Source of the DNA: Jaenimonas drosophilae
Taxonomy: Eukaryota > Euglenozoa > Kinetoplastea > Trypanosomatida > Trypanosomatidae
Assembly: GCA_030849065.1 (NCBI GenBank)
Contig: JASAON010001651.1
Span: forward strand, 113,116-177,115
Direction of reading: 5' to 3'
DNA length: 64,000 nt
Positions within the stretch are counted from its first letter, which is position 1, and the number at the start of each line of letters is the position of its first letter. The position numbers were made by a program, and so were the translations under genes. The notes below the pieces were generated by a model. It was not told where the DNA came from. It searched no databases and worked only from the letters and a program-made list of their open reading frames with translations. This document shows positions 18,090 through 27,344 of the stretch, in pieces.

Positions 18090-20015
18090 ATGGGAGTGGA
18101 GGATGACCCCCGTGTTGCACAAGTCTGTAGGCGTGCTCGTGAGCTGCTCGGTACGGAGCCGTGTGCCATAACCGATGATAGCCATAGCCCTGCTGCACCG
18201 CCCTCTGTGGATGTTCTCTCTGCCTATCGATTCCTCGTGGCGGCCAAAGGACACATGGAGCACGCCGCACGGCGAGTGGTTCGGACGGCAGACTTCCGCC
18301 GGCAGCAGCAGCTCGATCGCATCCTGCTCTTCCCCTCCCTGTTGCCGATTCGTGGCTACAGTGAGGTGGAGATGTGCACCGCCTTGAACCTTCCTTACGT
18401 GGAGGAGCCCGAGTGGAACCCACTGGGGCGTTCCTCCAGTGACACGGAATCCCCCCTCTTTCGTGTTGGGCACATACGCACCCACTCCTATGGCTCGGAC
18501 AGCGCCTCAAGTGATGCCACCTTCATCAAGGTGCCCAAGCAGAGCGACTTCGAGGCGGCCTCACAGCTCTCGTCCAACTCCACACGTGGCCCAGGCAGTG
18601 ACAGTGAGCACAATAGGAAGAAGAAGAGGGGCCCCACATCGGTGGAGTGCACTCCAATCAAAGAGGCTGCCGCTGGGGATTGCGACAGCAAGCGTCCTCG
18701 TGCCTACGCAGAACGTTTGCGTGGCCTACTTGGAAATCGCTTCTTTGCCAGGGAACAGGCTGATTCTCACGGTGCATGTGGGTCGAGTGAGGCGTCAAGG
18801 AATGACTCCTCCACAGGCTCTGCGGCGGCACATCGTGGCCGTAGCACACATGGTGCCGAGTCCCTGCTGGATGACAGTGACCCTGATTTTGTAGAGGCTG
18901 CTTCACGTGCCGAGCACATTCCAGTATCCCTCCCTCCCGGGGTCATCAACTTTCACGCCCTACTCAAGCCTATCATGGCGGTCATTCTGAAGCACTGCCC
19001 CATATCCATCCACTACTGGGACAAGGAAGGTCGTCCTGTCATTTTTTGTAAACTCTCCAGCCTCAATCCACGCCTGCTCTTGGAGGAGCTCTTCAAGCTC
19101 ACCCCTGTCAACTCCGACCCGCAGGCGCTCTGCACCCTCTTCCAGGCCTACACCATGGAGGTGGCACAACAGGTGGTCAACTACCAAAACCAACGCATGA
19201 ATCACGGCAAAACGGTTGCGAGCCCCAGGGCGGTAAGCTCGTGTTTGGTGATTCTGGATTGCGCAAAGGCCAAGCTATCTCGGGTCTATCGCGGATCGCT
19301 CTCGCGCATCGCCAAGCCTGTTGTGGAGATGAGTCAGCAGCACTACCCAAACACAATGCACCGCATATATCTCATCAACTGCTCCAACGACGTTCGGTTA
19401 TTGTATCACTTTTTTCTTGGAGTTTTGCAACGCAGTACGCGCCGGAAAATCTCCTTCTGCTCCAAAAGTAATGTGAAGCAGACGCTCCTCAAGCTGATTG
19501 ATGCGCAGTATCTTCCAGTGGAGTATGGCGGCACCTGCACCTGCCATGGTGGGTGCAATCCTTCTGTGCACCAACACCAGCACACCAGGTCTTCCGTAAG
19601 CCTCGCCTCCAGCAATCGTGATGCAGGCACCACGGAGGAATCCATATCCAAGTATGACCTCGGGTCAGAATCTATGTCTCAGGGTATTGACAGCTCACCA
19701 GCAACCAATACAACAGTTGAGCAGGTGGCGGTCAAGCCACTTCGATGCCGCACCATCATCTTTGATGTGACCAAGCGCATGGAGATCACCTGGGAGTTCG
19801 TCGTTCGGAATAAGCGAAAGCTGAACTTCTCTGTGGTCTTCATCCCGGTTGGGGGAGATGGCAGCGTTGTCACCATCAGTGAGCCCAATCGATGCCGGGA
19901 TGGTGCCGGTCACTTCATCGCGCCACGAGCTGGCGCCATCATTTTTCGATGGAGCAATCAAAAATCGTGGTTTTTCACAGCACAAGCCAATGTTCGTATA
20001 TGCCGCTCCACGTAA
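18090..20015 (+). CDS. CRAL-TRIO plus GOLD domain protein with long Ser-rich insertion, paralogue 4
   Basis: 641 residues. It begins with a CRAL-TRIO N-like segment (LLPIRGY and surroundings). A Ser/Gly/basic, probably disordered insertion of about 170 residues (about residues 110-290, rich in SSDTES-like phosphorylatable patches) splits this from the CRAL-TRIO core (IHYWDKEGRPVIFCKLSS, CLVILDCAKAKL, YYP equivalent HYPNTMHRIYLINCSN, LPVEYGGTCTCHGGC). A GOLD domain ends it (IIFDVTKRMEITWEFVV to GAIIFRWSNQKSWFFTAQANVRI). The frame is open upstream from a TTG at 17991, but the first ATG is 18090. The insertion suggests regulation by phosphorylation or protein binding not shared by its three sisters. 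Confidence 0.88.
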   Translation: MGVEDDPRVAQVCRRARELLGTEPCAITDDSHSPAAPPSVDVLSAYRFLVAAKGHMEHAARRVVRTADFRRQQQLDRILLFPSLLPIRGYSEVEMCTALNLPYVEEPEWNPLGRSSSDTESPLFRVGHIRTHSYGSDSASSDATFIKVPKQSDFEAASQLSSNSTRGPGSDSEHNRKKKRGPTSVECTPIKEAAAGDCDSKRPRAYAERLRGLLGNRFFAREQADSHGACGSSEASRNDSSTGSAAAHRGRSTHGAESLLDDSDPDFVEAASRAEHIPVSLPPGVINFHALLKPIMAVILKHCPISIHYWDKEGRPVIFCKLSSLNPRLLLEELFKLTPVNSDPQALCTLFQAYTMEVAQQVVNYQNQRMNHGKTVASPRAVSSCLVILDCAKAKLSRVYRGSLSRIAKPVVEMSQQHYPNTMHRIYLINCSNDVRLLYHFFLGVLQRSTRRKISFCSKSNVKQTLLKLIDAQYLPVEYGGTCTCHGGCNPSVHQHQHTRSSVSLASSNRDAGTTEESISKYDLGSESMSQGIDSSPATNTTVEQVAVKPLRCRTIIFDVTKRMEITWEFVVRNKRKLNFSVVFIPVGGDGSVVTISEPNRCRDGAGHFIAPRAGAIIFRWSNQKSWFFTAQANVRICRST

Positions 20016-20686
20016 ATATTCTAGAAGACGGTTCTTCCGTGGAGCCTTGAACTGGAACGGTTCTAGTGAGTCTGTTTCTCACTACCCCACCCAACAAAAA
20101 AAAACGCATTTGCTCATTCCAATACCATGAGCACATGAGTGTAGTCATCAACATGATGAGACTTCTCCTCTTGCTACCCCCCGCTCTCTCACTCGCCCCC
20201 CCCCCCACACACACAAAACCCGCACACACGCGGACGCACGTCACTATACCTGCTTTCTTGTTACTGTTTTCTTGTTGTTCCTATTCGAGATATAGCGAGT
20301 GCGGATGGAACCAGTTGCTTGTGTTGACCATTGTTTCATCGCACAAACGCTGTTGCTTTGGACACCCATAACAGTTTGCTTTGGTGGTTCAGGAGATGAT
20401 GTCGTTGAAAATGTAGTTGTTGTCTTCCACTTCTCTATGAACCGTTGAGGTGGAAGGTACTGGTCAAGATGACAGGACTTCCCATGTAGAATGATGTGTT
20501 GTACGCTGCAGATCTTGTTCATATTTTCGTGTTTTTTTTTTCGTCACCTCTTCTTCATAGCTCGTAAGGTAGCTTCCGGTTTAAGGCCGCTGCCCGTGTT
20601 TGATTTGTGGTTGTTTCAGTGCTCCCTTCACCACTGAGTGCTGAGTTGTATTTGAGTGGTGCTCTACCAGTCAACGTGATACCAGG
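20016..20686 (+). other. Intergenic region with homopolymer and CA runs
   Basis: About 670 bases. It contains A, C and CA runs (20094-20225) and a T-run followed by CT-rich sequence and an AG near 20558-20559, a likely acceptor for the RPB7 mRNA. No gene is supported. Confidence 0.45.
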
Positions 20687-21316
20687 ATGTTCTTCAAGCT
20701 GACGCTGCAGAAGATCGTGAAGGTGTCACCAGCTGACCTTGGCAACTGCCTCAATCGTCGCCTGTTGATCTTCCTTAGGGATGAGGTGGAGCGTAAGCCA
20801 CTTCCCTTAGCCACCGTGCACGCCACCGGGGCCTCTAACAATGGTCAAGCCAACATGAAGAGCTCCGCCATCATCGTGGCGGTGCTGGATATTCACGGAG
20901 CAGAGAACATCGTTGGCAAGGTCCTCGATGACGGAAGTGTGTCCTTCCTTCTCACCTATGATGCGTTGGTGCTGAAACTACACCGTGGAGAGGTGTTGGA
21001 TGTGACGGTTAACCGAGTAAGCCAGGAAGGTTTCTGGGGTAGCGTGTATGGTGTGGGCAACATCTTTGTCAGTAGTGAGCAAATGTCAGAGATGTCTTCG
21101 GACATGTCCTACATGATGCACTCTGTACGACTTGGTGACCAGCCAAATGCGGAGTGGGTCTACGAGCAGGACAGTGGGTCTTGGCTCAGCGCGGATGGAA
21201 CACGCAGTATCAAGGAGCAAGGTATTGTACGTGTTCGTGTGCTGGCGGAGACCCCACAATCGAACAACGGTATTGCTCTGGGAACGATGGCAGGGAGGTA
21301 TCTTGGTCCGGTGTAG
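20687..21316 (+). CDS. RPB7: RNA polymerase II subunit RPB7
   Basis: 209 residues. The start MFFKLTLQKIVKVSPADLG matches the tip domain of RPB7 (animal MFYHISLEHEI...HPRYFG). GDLSV-type central residues LVLKLHRGEVLDVTVNRVSQEGFWG match [22 protein letters not shown], and the S1-like domain ends with the family tail IALGTMAGRYLG (animal AIGSLMDDYLG). Together with RPB4 it forms the stalk of RNA polymerase II, contacting nascent RNA. In kinetoplastids Pol II makes the polycistronic mRNAs and spliced leader RNA. It is slightly longer than the 172-residue human protein. RPC25 or RPA43 relatives are less likely because of the N-terminal and C-terminal motifs. Confidence 0.85.
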   Translation: MFFKLTLQKIVKVSPADLGNCLNRRLLIFLRDEVERKPLPLATVHATGASNNGQANMKSSAIIVAVLDIHGAENIVGKVLDDGSVSFLLTYDALVLKLHRGEVLDVTVNRVSQEGFWGSVYGVGNIFVSSEQMSEMSSDMSYMMHSVRLGDQPNAEWVYEQDSGSWLSADGTRSIKEQGIVRVRVLAETPQSNNGIALGTMAGRYLGPV

Positions 21317-21538
21317 CCATGATAGATTAACCCTGTACCCTAAGGGTGTAAACAGCAAACAACGTGGGTGAGGTGATGGATTCTCGTGCATCGGGGAATC
21401 CGATGTTGTTGGTGGTGTGATGCATAAATTGTCTAGCTCGTGTTGTCTTCTTCTGTTTTTCCTCTCGCTTTGCGTTTCTCGTGTTGACGAGGCACTTATC
21501 GATCAAGGCTCTACGTAGTACGGCACCACTATTCGCTG

Positions 21539-21844
21539 ATGCCCGCCGTAGCTCCAACCACGCAGCCTGCCGCCACATCGGAGCGGTGCGCCAATGACGC
21601 CAAGGGGCACTCACCCGTACTTCTGCGGCGCGTGGTGACCGGTCTTGCGATCGTCTCTGTGGTCGCTGTCATTTGGGGCATCGTTTATCACAGTAACCAG
21701 AAGGAGCGCCGCATGATGCAAGCAGCAGAGAAGCACCAGCGCCTATACTCCAGCTTGCGGGATGTGCCAGCACGGCGCTTTTCCACGACCGATGGACGGC
21801 CAACCACCGTTGAGAAGAGCCGAATCATGGAGAAGTACGGCTAA
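21539..21844 (+). CDS. Small single-pass membrane protein
   Basis: 101 residues, unrecognised. A Pro/Ala/Thr-rich N-terminus is followed by one strong hydrophobic segment (about residues 28-49, VVTGLAIVSVVAVIWGIVYH), then a charged helical part (KERRMMQAAEKHQRLYSS). The layout (short N-terminus, one membrane span, basic amphipathic helix) is common among small inner-mitochondrial-membrane assembly factors, but there is no motif to prove this. A T/CT-rich tract at about 21445-21480 supplies an acceptor. The coding potential and clean start support a real gene. Confidence 0.6.
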   Translation: MPAVAPTTQPAATSERCANDAKGHSPVLLRRVVTGLAIVSVVAVIWGIVYHSNQKERRMMQAAEKHQRLYSSLRDVPARRFSTTDGRPTTVEKSRIMEKYG

Positions 21845-22919
21845 CCTCTTCATGTGTGACTGCGCAGTACCTTCCCAATAGGATTCGGTCCCTGATTAAA
21901 GTAAGTTGTTGTTGTTGTACTGTCCTTCACTCGCTCTCCTCTGCTTTTTCACTGAGGCATGCAACCACTTGGCATTCGATGTACTCTCTCTCTCTATCTC
22001 TCTTTGTTTTACTGTCTTTTCTTTATTTCATTTGTGTTGTGCAGGGCCGTCTCCCCTTTCCGAGGTTTGTTCCGAGAGCGTTAGTAATACCCACACCCAT
22101 ACCCAACCCGTTAGCAAGAAGACAAGTTTTGTGCTGTTTTTTTTTTGTGATCCACAACATTACAACATAGGCAAGGAAGTCAGAAAGTTTGTATTTCAAT
22201 CTTGAACGAATTAGTAGTGACGCCATTCGTGTTGGACCCACCCGTTGTTGCAGACAGTTGCGCACAGAAGAAGGAATACCGCTGAGACTGTGCTTGACAT
22301 CGTTCAGTGGTATTTTCCCCGTGACGGTACTTGTGTTTGACACGTGTTTCTCAGAAGGTACGATTTTGTTGTCGTTTGCTGCTGAACATTGTCATCATCA
22401 CACAAGAACAAGACAGACGTTGTTGATTTGTTTCGTTGGGTGAGTAACGGTGTGGTGTAGCTGGCTGCTGATCGGATTGGGTTAGGGAGTCCATCCGTCT
22501 CAGCACCGACCGCACGGAAAGGAGAAGAGATCGCGATTGGCACATAGCACGTGTCAGGTCGCGAAGCGGGGCACCGTTCTGTGCAGGTGCCAGCCCATTT
22601 ATAGAGTACGGTAGGAGCTTTTGCAAAGAGGAATTTGTGTAAGCGTTCGTTTTTTTCTTGTTTTTCATCAGAGATCGGATCGTTCTAAAAGGCGAAGGAC
22701 AGTATCGTGAGGTTGTTGGTTCCTTGTGTGAACGCTGTGTCCAGAACTGTTTTGTTTAGGTCTGTGTGTTGTTGTATTCTTGGGTGACGAAACATTCATT
22801 GACAGCGGCTGTCGCGACTCTACCTCTCGGGATCACTGCAGAGGAAGAGAAGAGCCACACCGTCTGAAGAACGTAGTTTGGTCGTATAGGTTTCTTGTTG
22901 TTCAGTTCAATTCACCTGC
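21845..22919 (+). other. Long intergenic region / UTRs
   Basis: About 1.07 kb. Several pyrimidine tracts are visible (21905-22050, 22135-22150) and the acceptor for the kinase-like gene is probably the tract ending at the AG 22904-22905. Open frames of about 80-106 codons on both strands lack domains and are not called. Confidence 0.45.
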
Positions 22920-24500
22920 ATGAGCTTGGTGAACTCCCCGCTGTCAGATGATTTCACTGCGGATTTTATGGAAGCAAACGTGGAGTGGCCAGATCCAGCA
23001 TCCACCATTGGAGGACGAGCCTTTGCCGATCAGGTGATGGCCGAGACCCCTAACATCGCCCCATCATCAATATGGGATTGGAACAAGACCCGTTTCCGTG
23101 GCTGGAGCTCACCCGAGCCTCAGTCCATGTGGAGCGAGGACCCTGGTCCCATGTTGGCCTACGACGATGTCGAGGACGATGCCAGTCTGCCATCCTCCAC
23201 AGAAGCTGACGATTTGTGCAAGAAGCTGCACCCCTCCACCAAGCCCCAGTCCAGCCCCTTGCACTTGGAGCTCACGGGAGGGGTGACGCAAAGCTGCGTC
23301 TTCTCCTCCCCCTTTCTGGAGAATGACGACGACAAGTACTCGGGCACACACGATGATTCCTCCGCCCAACTGGGCCACACCAGCACACAAGTGCTGCCAG
23401 AGAAGGTCCCCACCATTTCCCTCGCGGACCTGGGTGATTTGGGCTACGAAATCGGCTGTGGTGGCCCCAAGGGATCCAGCGTGTACAAGGTGTGCCACGA
23501 AGATTTTGGTGCGCAGCCCTTAGCCCTTAAGATCTATCGTGAGCATGTGTTGGAGGATGAGATGGACTTCATCCAAACCATGTACGATGCAGAACACGAG
23601 GCTTCGGGGTCACCCAATCGGCGTCAGCGCCTCGCACAGGGCCTGCAGCACCTCGTCATACCTGTGGCGGTGGTGGTGGATGAAGAGGGAAAAAACTGTG
23701 GGCTGCTCATGCCCTTGTATCAGTACAGCTTAGGATGCCTCCTGGAGAAACAAGTGAATGTTGGGCCAATGAGTCAGAGCTCCCTAAGCCTGCCGGTGGT
23801 TCCAGACTCTGACGAACGAACGCTACTCAGCGGGCAGCGTTTCTGCCCCACGGTGGCAACGGAGATCATCACTGCCATCTCCTACCAACTCCTGCAAGCC
23901 ATAGCACTCGTCAACAGTGGACTGAGCCACGCCCCCGACGGGCTTGGCTTCAGCCACAATGACATTCATCTGGGCAATGTGGTGGCCAACCCGGACGGCA
24001 CCGTTGCCTTGTGTGACTTTGAGCTTGTCACCCCCATAGTGGACCGTCGGCACAGCAAGAAGCGGCTCCCTCCCTTGTGCCGCCAATCCCCCAACGGCCT
24101 CTTCGCCTCCGATGCGGATACCTGGGCCTTCGCCCTCATCGTCATCAATCTCCTCACTGGTGTGGACCCGCTCTTCTCCAGTGAACGCATTCAGGATGAC
24201 TTTGGTGATGGACCACTGCTTGCACCTTACAATGGCTGTGATGGCCCCACCCTCGACTGGGAAGCCAACATTGGGCCACATGTGGAGGAGCTACTGCTGC
24301 TGATGAATCCAAGTGGGGAGCGGCTTTTCCATGCGGAGCCGTTGCTCGCACTGTGTGGACGATGTCTCGTTAACCGCCCAGGTGCCACCGCAAGTACCGC
24401 AATGGAGCTGCTGACGGACCCTGTGTTCCATCTCTATCACACCGGTGAACGTTCCGCGGAAGCGGTAGTAAAGCAGTGGCTGGAAGCGGCATATGTGTGA
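22920..24500 (+). CDS. Divergent protein kinase-like protein
   Basis: 526 residues. After a 165-residue acidic, Ser/Pro-rich N-terminus comes a kinase fold: a glycine-loop-like GCGGPKGSSVYKV (179-191), the ATP-anchoring Lys in ALKIY (K204), the catalytic loop HNDIHLGN (D348 and N353 present, where conventional kinases have HRDxKxxN), and CDFE (365-368) in place of DFG. DADTWAFALIVINLLTG matches the F-helix DxWSxG region. So the metal-binding Asp is kept while the Gly of DFG is Glu and the catalytic-loop Lys is His. The HNDxHxxN loop recalls eukaryotic-like atypical kinases. Activity is uncertain. Confidence 0.75.
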   Translation: MSLVNSPLSDDFTADFMEANVEWPDPASTIGGRAFADQVMAETPNIAPSSIWDWNKTRFRGWSSPEPQSMWSEDPGPMLAYDDVEDDASLPSSTEADDLCKKLHPSTKPQSSPLHLELTGGVTQSCVFSSPFLENDDDKYSGTHDDSSAQLGHTSTQVLPEKVPTISLADLGDLGYEIGCGGPKGSSVYKVCHEDFGAQPLALKIYREHVLEDEMDFIQTMYDAEHEASGSPNRRQRLAQGLQHLVIPVAVVVDEEGKNCGLLMPLYQYSLGCLLEKQVNVGPMSQSSLSLPVVPDSDERTLLSGQRFCPTVATEIITAISYQLLQAIALVNSGLSHAPDGLGFSHNDIHLGNVVANPDGTVALCDFELVTPIVDRRHSKKRLPPLCRQSPNGLFASDADTWAFALIVINLLTGVDPLFSSERIQDDFGDGPLLAPYNGCDGPTLDWEANIGPHVEELLLLMNPSGERLFHAEPLLALCGRCLVNRPGATASTAMELLTDPVFHLYHTGERSAEAVVKQWLEAAYV

Positions 24501-25864
24501 AGAAGCAAGGGCCTGTCCATGGGTGAAGAAAGCAGCACAACCAGAAAATGTGGTCGTGGTTGTGTTCGTGCCAGATGGGCTTTCTGTTGTTCCCCCCCCC
24601 CACACACACACACCGTTGGTTTGATGGCCTGTGCGATCGCATCCTACGTTTCGCTGGCACGATTAGAGAGGTTCACCGTTGGCACATGTGTTGTTTGGGC
24701 GTTGTGCGTTGCCTATGACTGACTCCCCATGTTTAGGGCATAATTTTTCTTCCCTGAATGCTTGCTTTTTTTTTGATCCCGGAACACGCGGAGGAAGAGT
24801 GGGCATGTTGTTGTGTTGCCGCTCTTGATGTTGTGGATTTGGTCACTTGGTGAGAAGAGTTTTGGCAATGATGATGCCGTGCTATTGTTGTTGCTGTTGT
24901 TGTTGTTAATTCGTTGGTGTTTTTCACTCCGTCGTGGCGGTTCTAAGGCCTACCACCAGCAGACGCACGAATTGGCGCAAAAAAACAGGAGGCGTGGTGC
25001 TGATTTCTGCAGGCGTTCGTCCCAAAATTAATCGACGTTCATGCGTGCTGTTGGTGGGGCCCACCGCGTTCATGTACTCAGTCAGAGTGTGTGGACTGAC
25101 GAGTGATGACGATATCTTTGATGCCGGAAGATACCCAATTTCCGCTTCCTTCTTCAAAACAACACAGATCTCATACACATCCCATAATGCTTCAGAGCAC
25201 GGAAAACAAGGTGAGTTTGCTCGTTAATATTTTTCCCCTGTTGTGTTGGTACGTGTGTGTTTGTCATGGTGTTGCGTATGTTGGTGTGAGCAGCGATGTT
25301 GTTGTTGTGTTGTTGTTGTTGCTTTGGGGACTGTGCTCGTACGTGAAATCATCATAGAGCGGAATCGGATTATATCCAGTTGTTTCTCTCACCCTTCTTC
25401 TCCCTTCCCAAAGCCTTTTTGTTGTGTTCGGGTATCATCAGATATCCCCCCGCGCATCTGTACGCTCGACGCTCGACAAGCCTCACCGTATCGTTGTGGT
25501 GTGTGGCTGCCTCGTCACAGGGTGCGCGGAAGGATGTGTACGCGCTCATGCAGGTCTGTGCGTACTTTTCCTTCATGTCTTCGAAGCGGCATGTACAAAC
25601 AATCTGACAATATACAAAACAAAACAAAAACAACCCAAAAAAAAAAACACTTTCCACTCACTTCTCTCTTCACCTCTCTCCGGGCGTTGTTGTTGCGTGT
25701 GAAATCGGTGACAACGTCGGTCGGTCAGAGTTCATCTCCTACCACCACCGCGCGCCAACAAAAATTGGAATCAGCGGCCTTCTTTTTCTCTTTATGCTGT
25801 GGGGGAGCTTGTGAAATGTTTTCTTTTTCTTCTTCTTCACTTGTCAGAGCCACAGTCACTCAAG
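24501..25864 (+). other. Long intergenic region
   Basis: About 1.36 kb without a supportable gene. It is rich in TTG/TTGTTG runs (24880-24920, 25290-25325), with A-rich and CT-rich tracts (25610-25680) and a strong pyrimidine tract ending at the AG 25846-25847. A splice-donor-like AAG/GTGAGT at about 25207-25214 was noted but no intron is supported. Confidence 0.45.
25815..25847 (+). promoter_or_regulatory. Upstream trans-splice acceptor for the deformylase-like gene
   Basis: Strong T/CT tract followed by AG at 25846-25847. An mRNA spliced here would begin translation at the ATG 25865, in frame with the deformylase-like domain. Confidence 0.5.
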
Positions 25865-26039
25865 ATGAAAAGCCGATGTGTGCGGGGGATGAATCTCCGT
25901 TCTTGTGTCGTGTTTGTGGTGAGCAAAAGAGAACTTTTTTCTCGAGTGTCTGGTATGTGTGTCTCCTGTGTGAAGCACAGGTCACCTGTCTGTGTGTGTA
26001 AGGTATGCACTCATTGCTGTGTATTTTCTTTTCTTGCAT

Positions 26040-26069
26040 TCCCCTTGATTTCTTCTTGTATTCTTGTAG
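26040..26069 (+). promoter_or_regulatory. Downstream trans-splice acceptor for the deformylase-like gene
   Basis: T/CT tract ending in ttgtag with AG at 26068-26069, nine bases before the ATG at 26078. It would give the shorter protein that starts with a plausible mitochondrial presequence. Confidence 0.6.
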
Positions 26070-26077
26070 TAGAGGTG

Positions 26078-26899
26078 ATGATGCGAAGCTCACTTGTGGT
26101 TCTCCACCTCGGGGTGGTGGCCGCCTCTACCACGTGGCGGTGCCCTGCCAGCAGCAGCAGCAATCGCAACACCGCGGAATTTGCCCAACGCGTGGAGGAG
26201 CAGTACGAGACACGCTCACGTGCCATGACGAAGGTGGCCTGCTATCCCCATCACATCCTCACCCGTCCAGCACTTCCCATCGCTGGTCCAGACGACGTTC
26301 GCCGGCCACTCTTCTCCACACGCTTGATGGAGCTCAACAAGGTGGCATCGGATGTGGGCTGCATCTCCTTCAGTGCCCCCAAGGGTCACTGGGATGCTTC
26401 TGTCATCCTCATTAAGAACTCGCCCAATGAAGAGGAGTTTGAGGTGTGGGTGAACCCCGTTGTTCCTGGTTATGATGATCGCACTTCAGTGGCCCCCATG
26501 TACGGCATGTGGGAAAACTGCGTGTCCTGTGGCGCATGCCACGCGTGGGTGGTGCGGCCCCAGCGCATCACCTGTCGGGGTATGGATGCTCATGGAAATG
26601 AAAAGATGGAGGTGATGGACGGCATGCGGGCCCGGTGCCTCATGCATGAGCTCGATCACATTCACGGAAAGAGCATCATTCAGCAGGCGATGGGCCCAGA
26701 ATTTGTGGTCTCAGGAATCGCCATGTGGCAGCGCGACCTGTGGCCGGCCAACTTTCCGTCCGCAGAGGCCTTCCACACGGGGCAGCACCAATTCTTTGAC
26801 TACGTCACCAACACCGTTGTGATTCCGCCAGGTCTGGAGTGGTGGCACGCGCAGAGCTCCATGAATGAGTTCGATCGGGATAGGTTGGGTACCCGCTAA
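26078..26899 (+). CDS. Polypeptide deformylase-like protein (PDF1-like)
   Basis: 273 residues from this start. Peptide deformylase removes the formyl group from nascent organellar proteins. The metal-binding motif 3 is intact (HELDHIHG). Motif 2 reads ENCVS where active enzymes have EGCLS, keeping the Cys ligand. Motif 1 reads FSAPK where GxAAPQ is usual, so the catalytic Gln is Lys. The N-terminus MMRSSLVVLHLGVVAAS with later Arg looks like a mitochondrial presequence. Trypanosomes are known to have two PDF homologues, one of them divergent; this resembles the divergent type. Start: the frame is open to 25799, and an ATG at 25865 behind an earlier acceptor would add 71 residues. 26078 is preferred because of the nearer acceptor and presequence. 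Confidence 0.82.
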   Translation: MMRSSLVVLHLGVVAASTTWRCPASSSSNRNTAEFAQRVEEQYETRSRAMTKVACYPHHILTRPALPIAGPDDVRRPLFSTRLMELNKVASDVGCISFSAPKGHWDASVILIKNSPNEEEFEVWVNPVVPGYDDRTSVAPMYGMWENCVSCGACHAWVVRPQRITCRGMDAHGNEKMEVMDGMRARCLMHELDHIHGKSIIQQAMGPEFVVSGIAMWQRDLWPANFPSAEAFHTGQHQFFDYVTNTVVIPPGLEWWHAQSSMNEFDRDRLGTR

Positions 26900-27344
26900 A
26901 ACAAGCAAGTGGAGGCACCAACAACAGCTACTTCACTACTCACAGCAACATTTTCACACCTCATGAGCTGTGGGTAGGAAGTGTTGTGATGAGTGGGGGG
27001 GGGAGTAGTGGCCTCTGCGTCACCAAGGAGTGACTTCGTTACAGAAGGCGATAGGTACGTGTGATTGTACGAGTGACTGTATGTGTATGTACTACACAAC
27101 AATGATGAGAGTATTCTTGTGTATGGCACGCTTTCCTTTTCCTTCACTCTTCTTCATGCATAACGCATATGCATTTTCATGCAGCAAGCAACAAGGGGGC
27201 TAGTAGTTTGGTGGCCGCTCACAACTAGTTTCGTCACTGAGCTTGTTTTGTTGTTATTGCCACGACCATCAAATGTGAAGACGGTGTGTGTGAGGTGGGC
27301 TGACATCACATTGTATTGTTGCTGCCCTCTCAGAAGTACGCGTG
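26900..27344 (+). other. Intergenic region
   Basis: 445 bases with a poly-G run (26994-27002) and T-rich stretches. The acceptor for the next gene is the tract ending in ctctcag with AG at 27332-27333, 11 bases before the ATG at 27345. Confidence 0.5.

Noticed and set aside
25178..25856. Cis-intron candidate: ATG then AAG/GTGAGT at about 25207-25214 with later CAG/AG sites
   Set aside because: Joining to any nearby AG gives an early stop or a nonsense exon, cis-introns are very rare in these organisms, and no domain would result.
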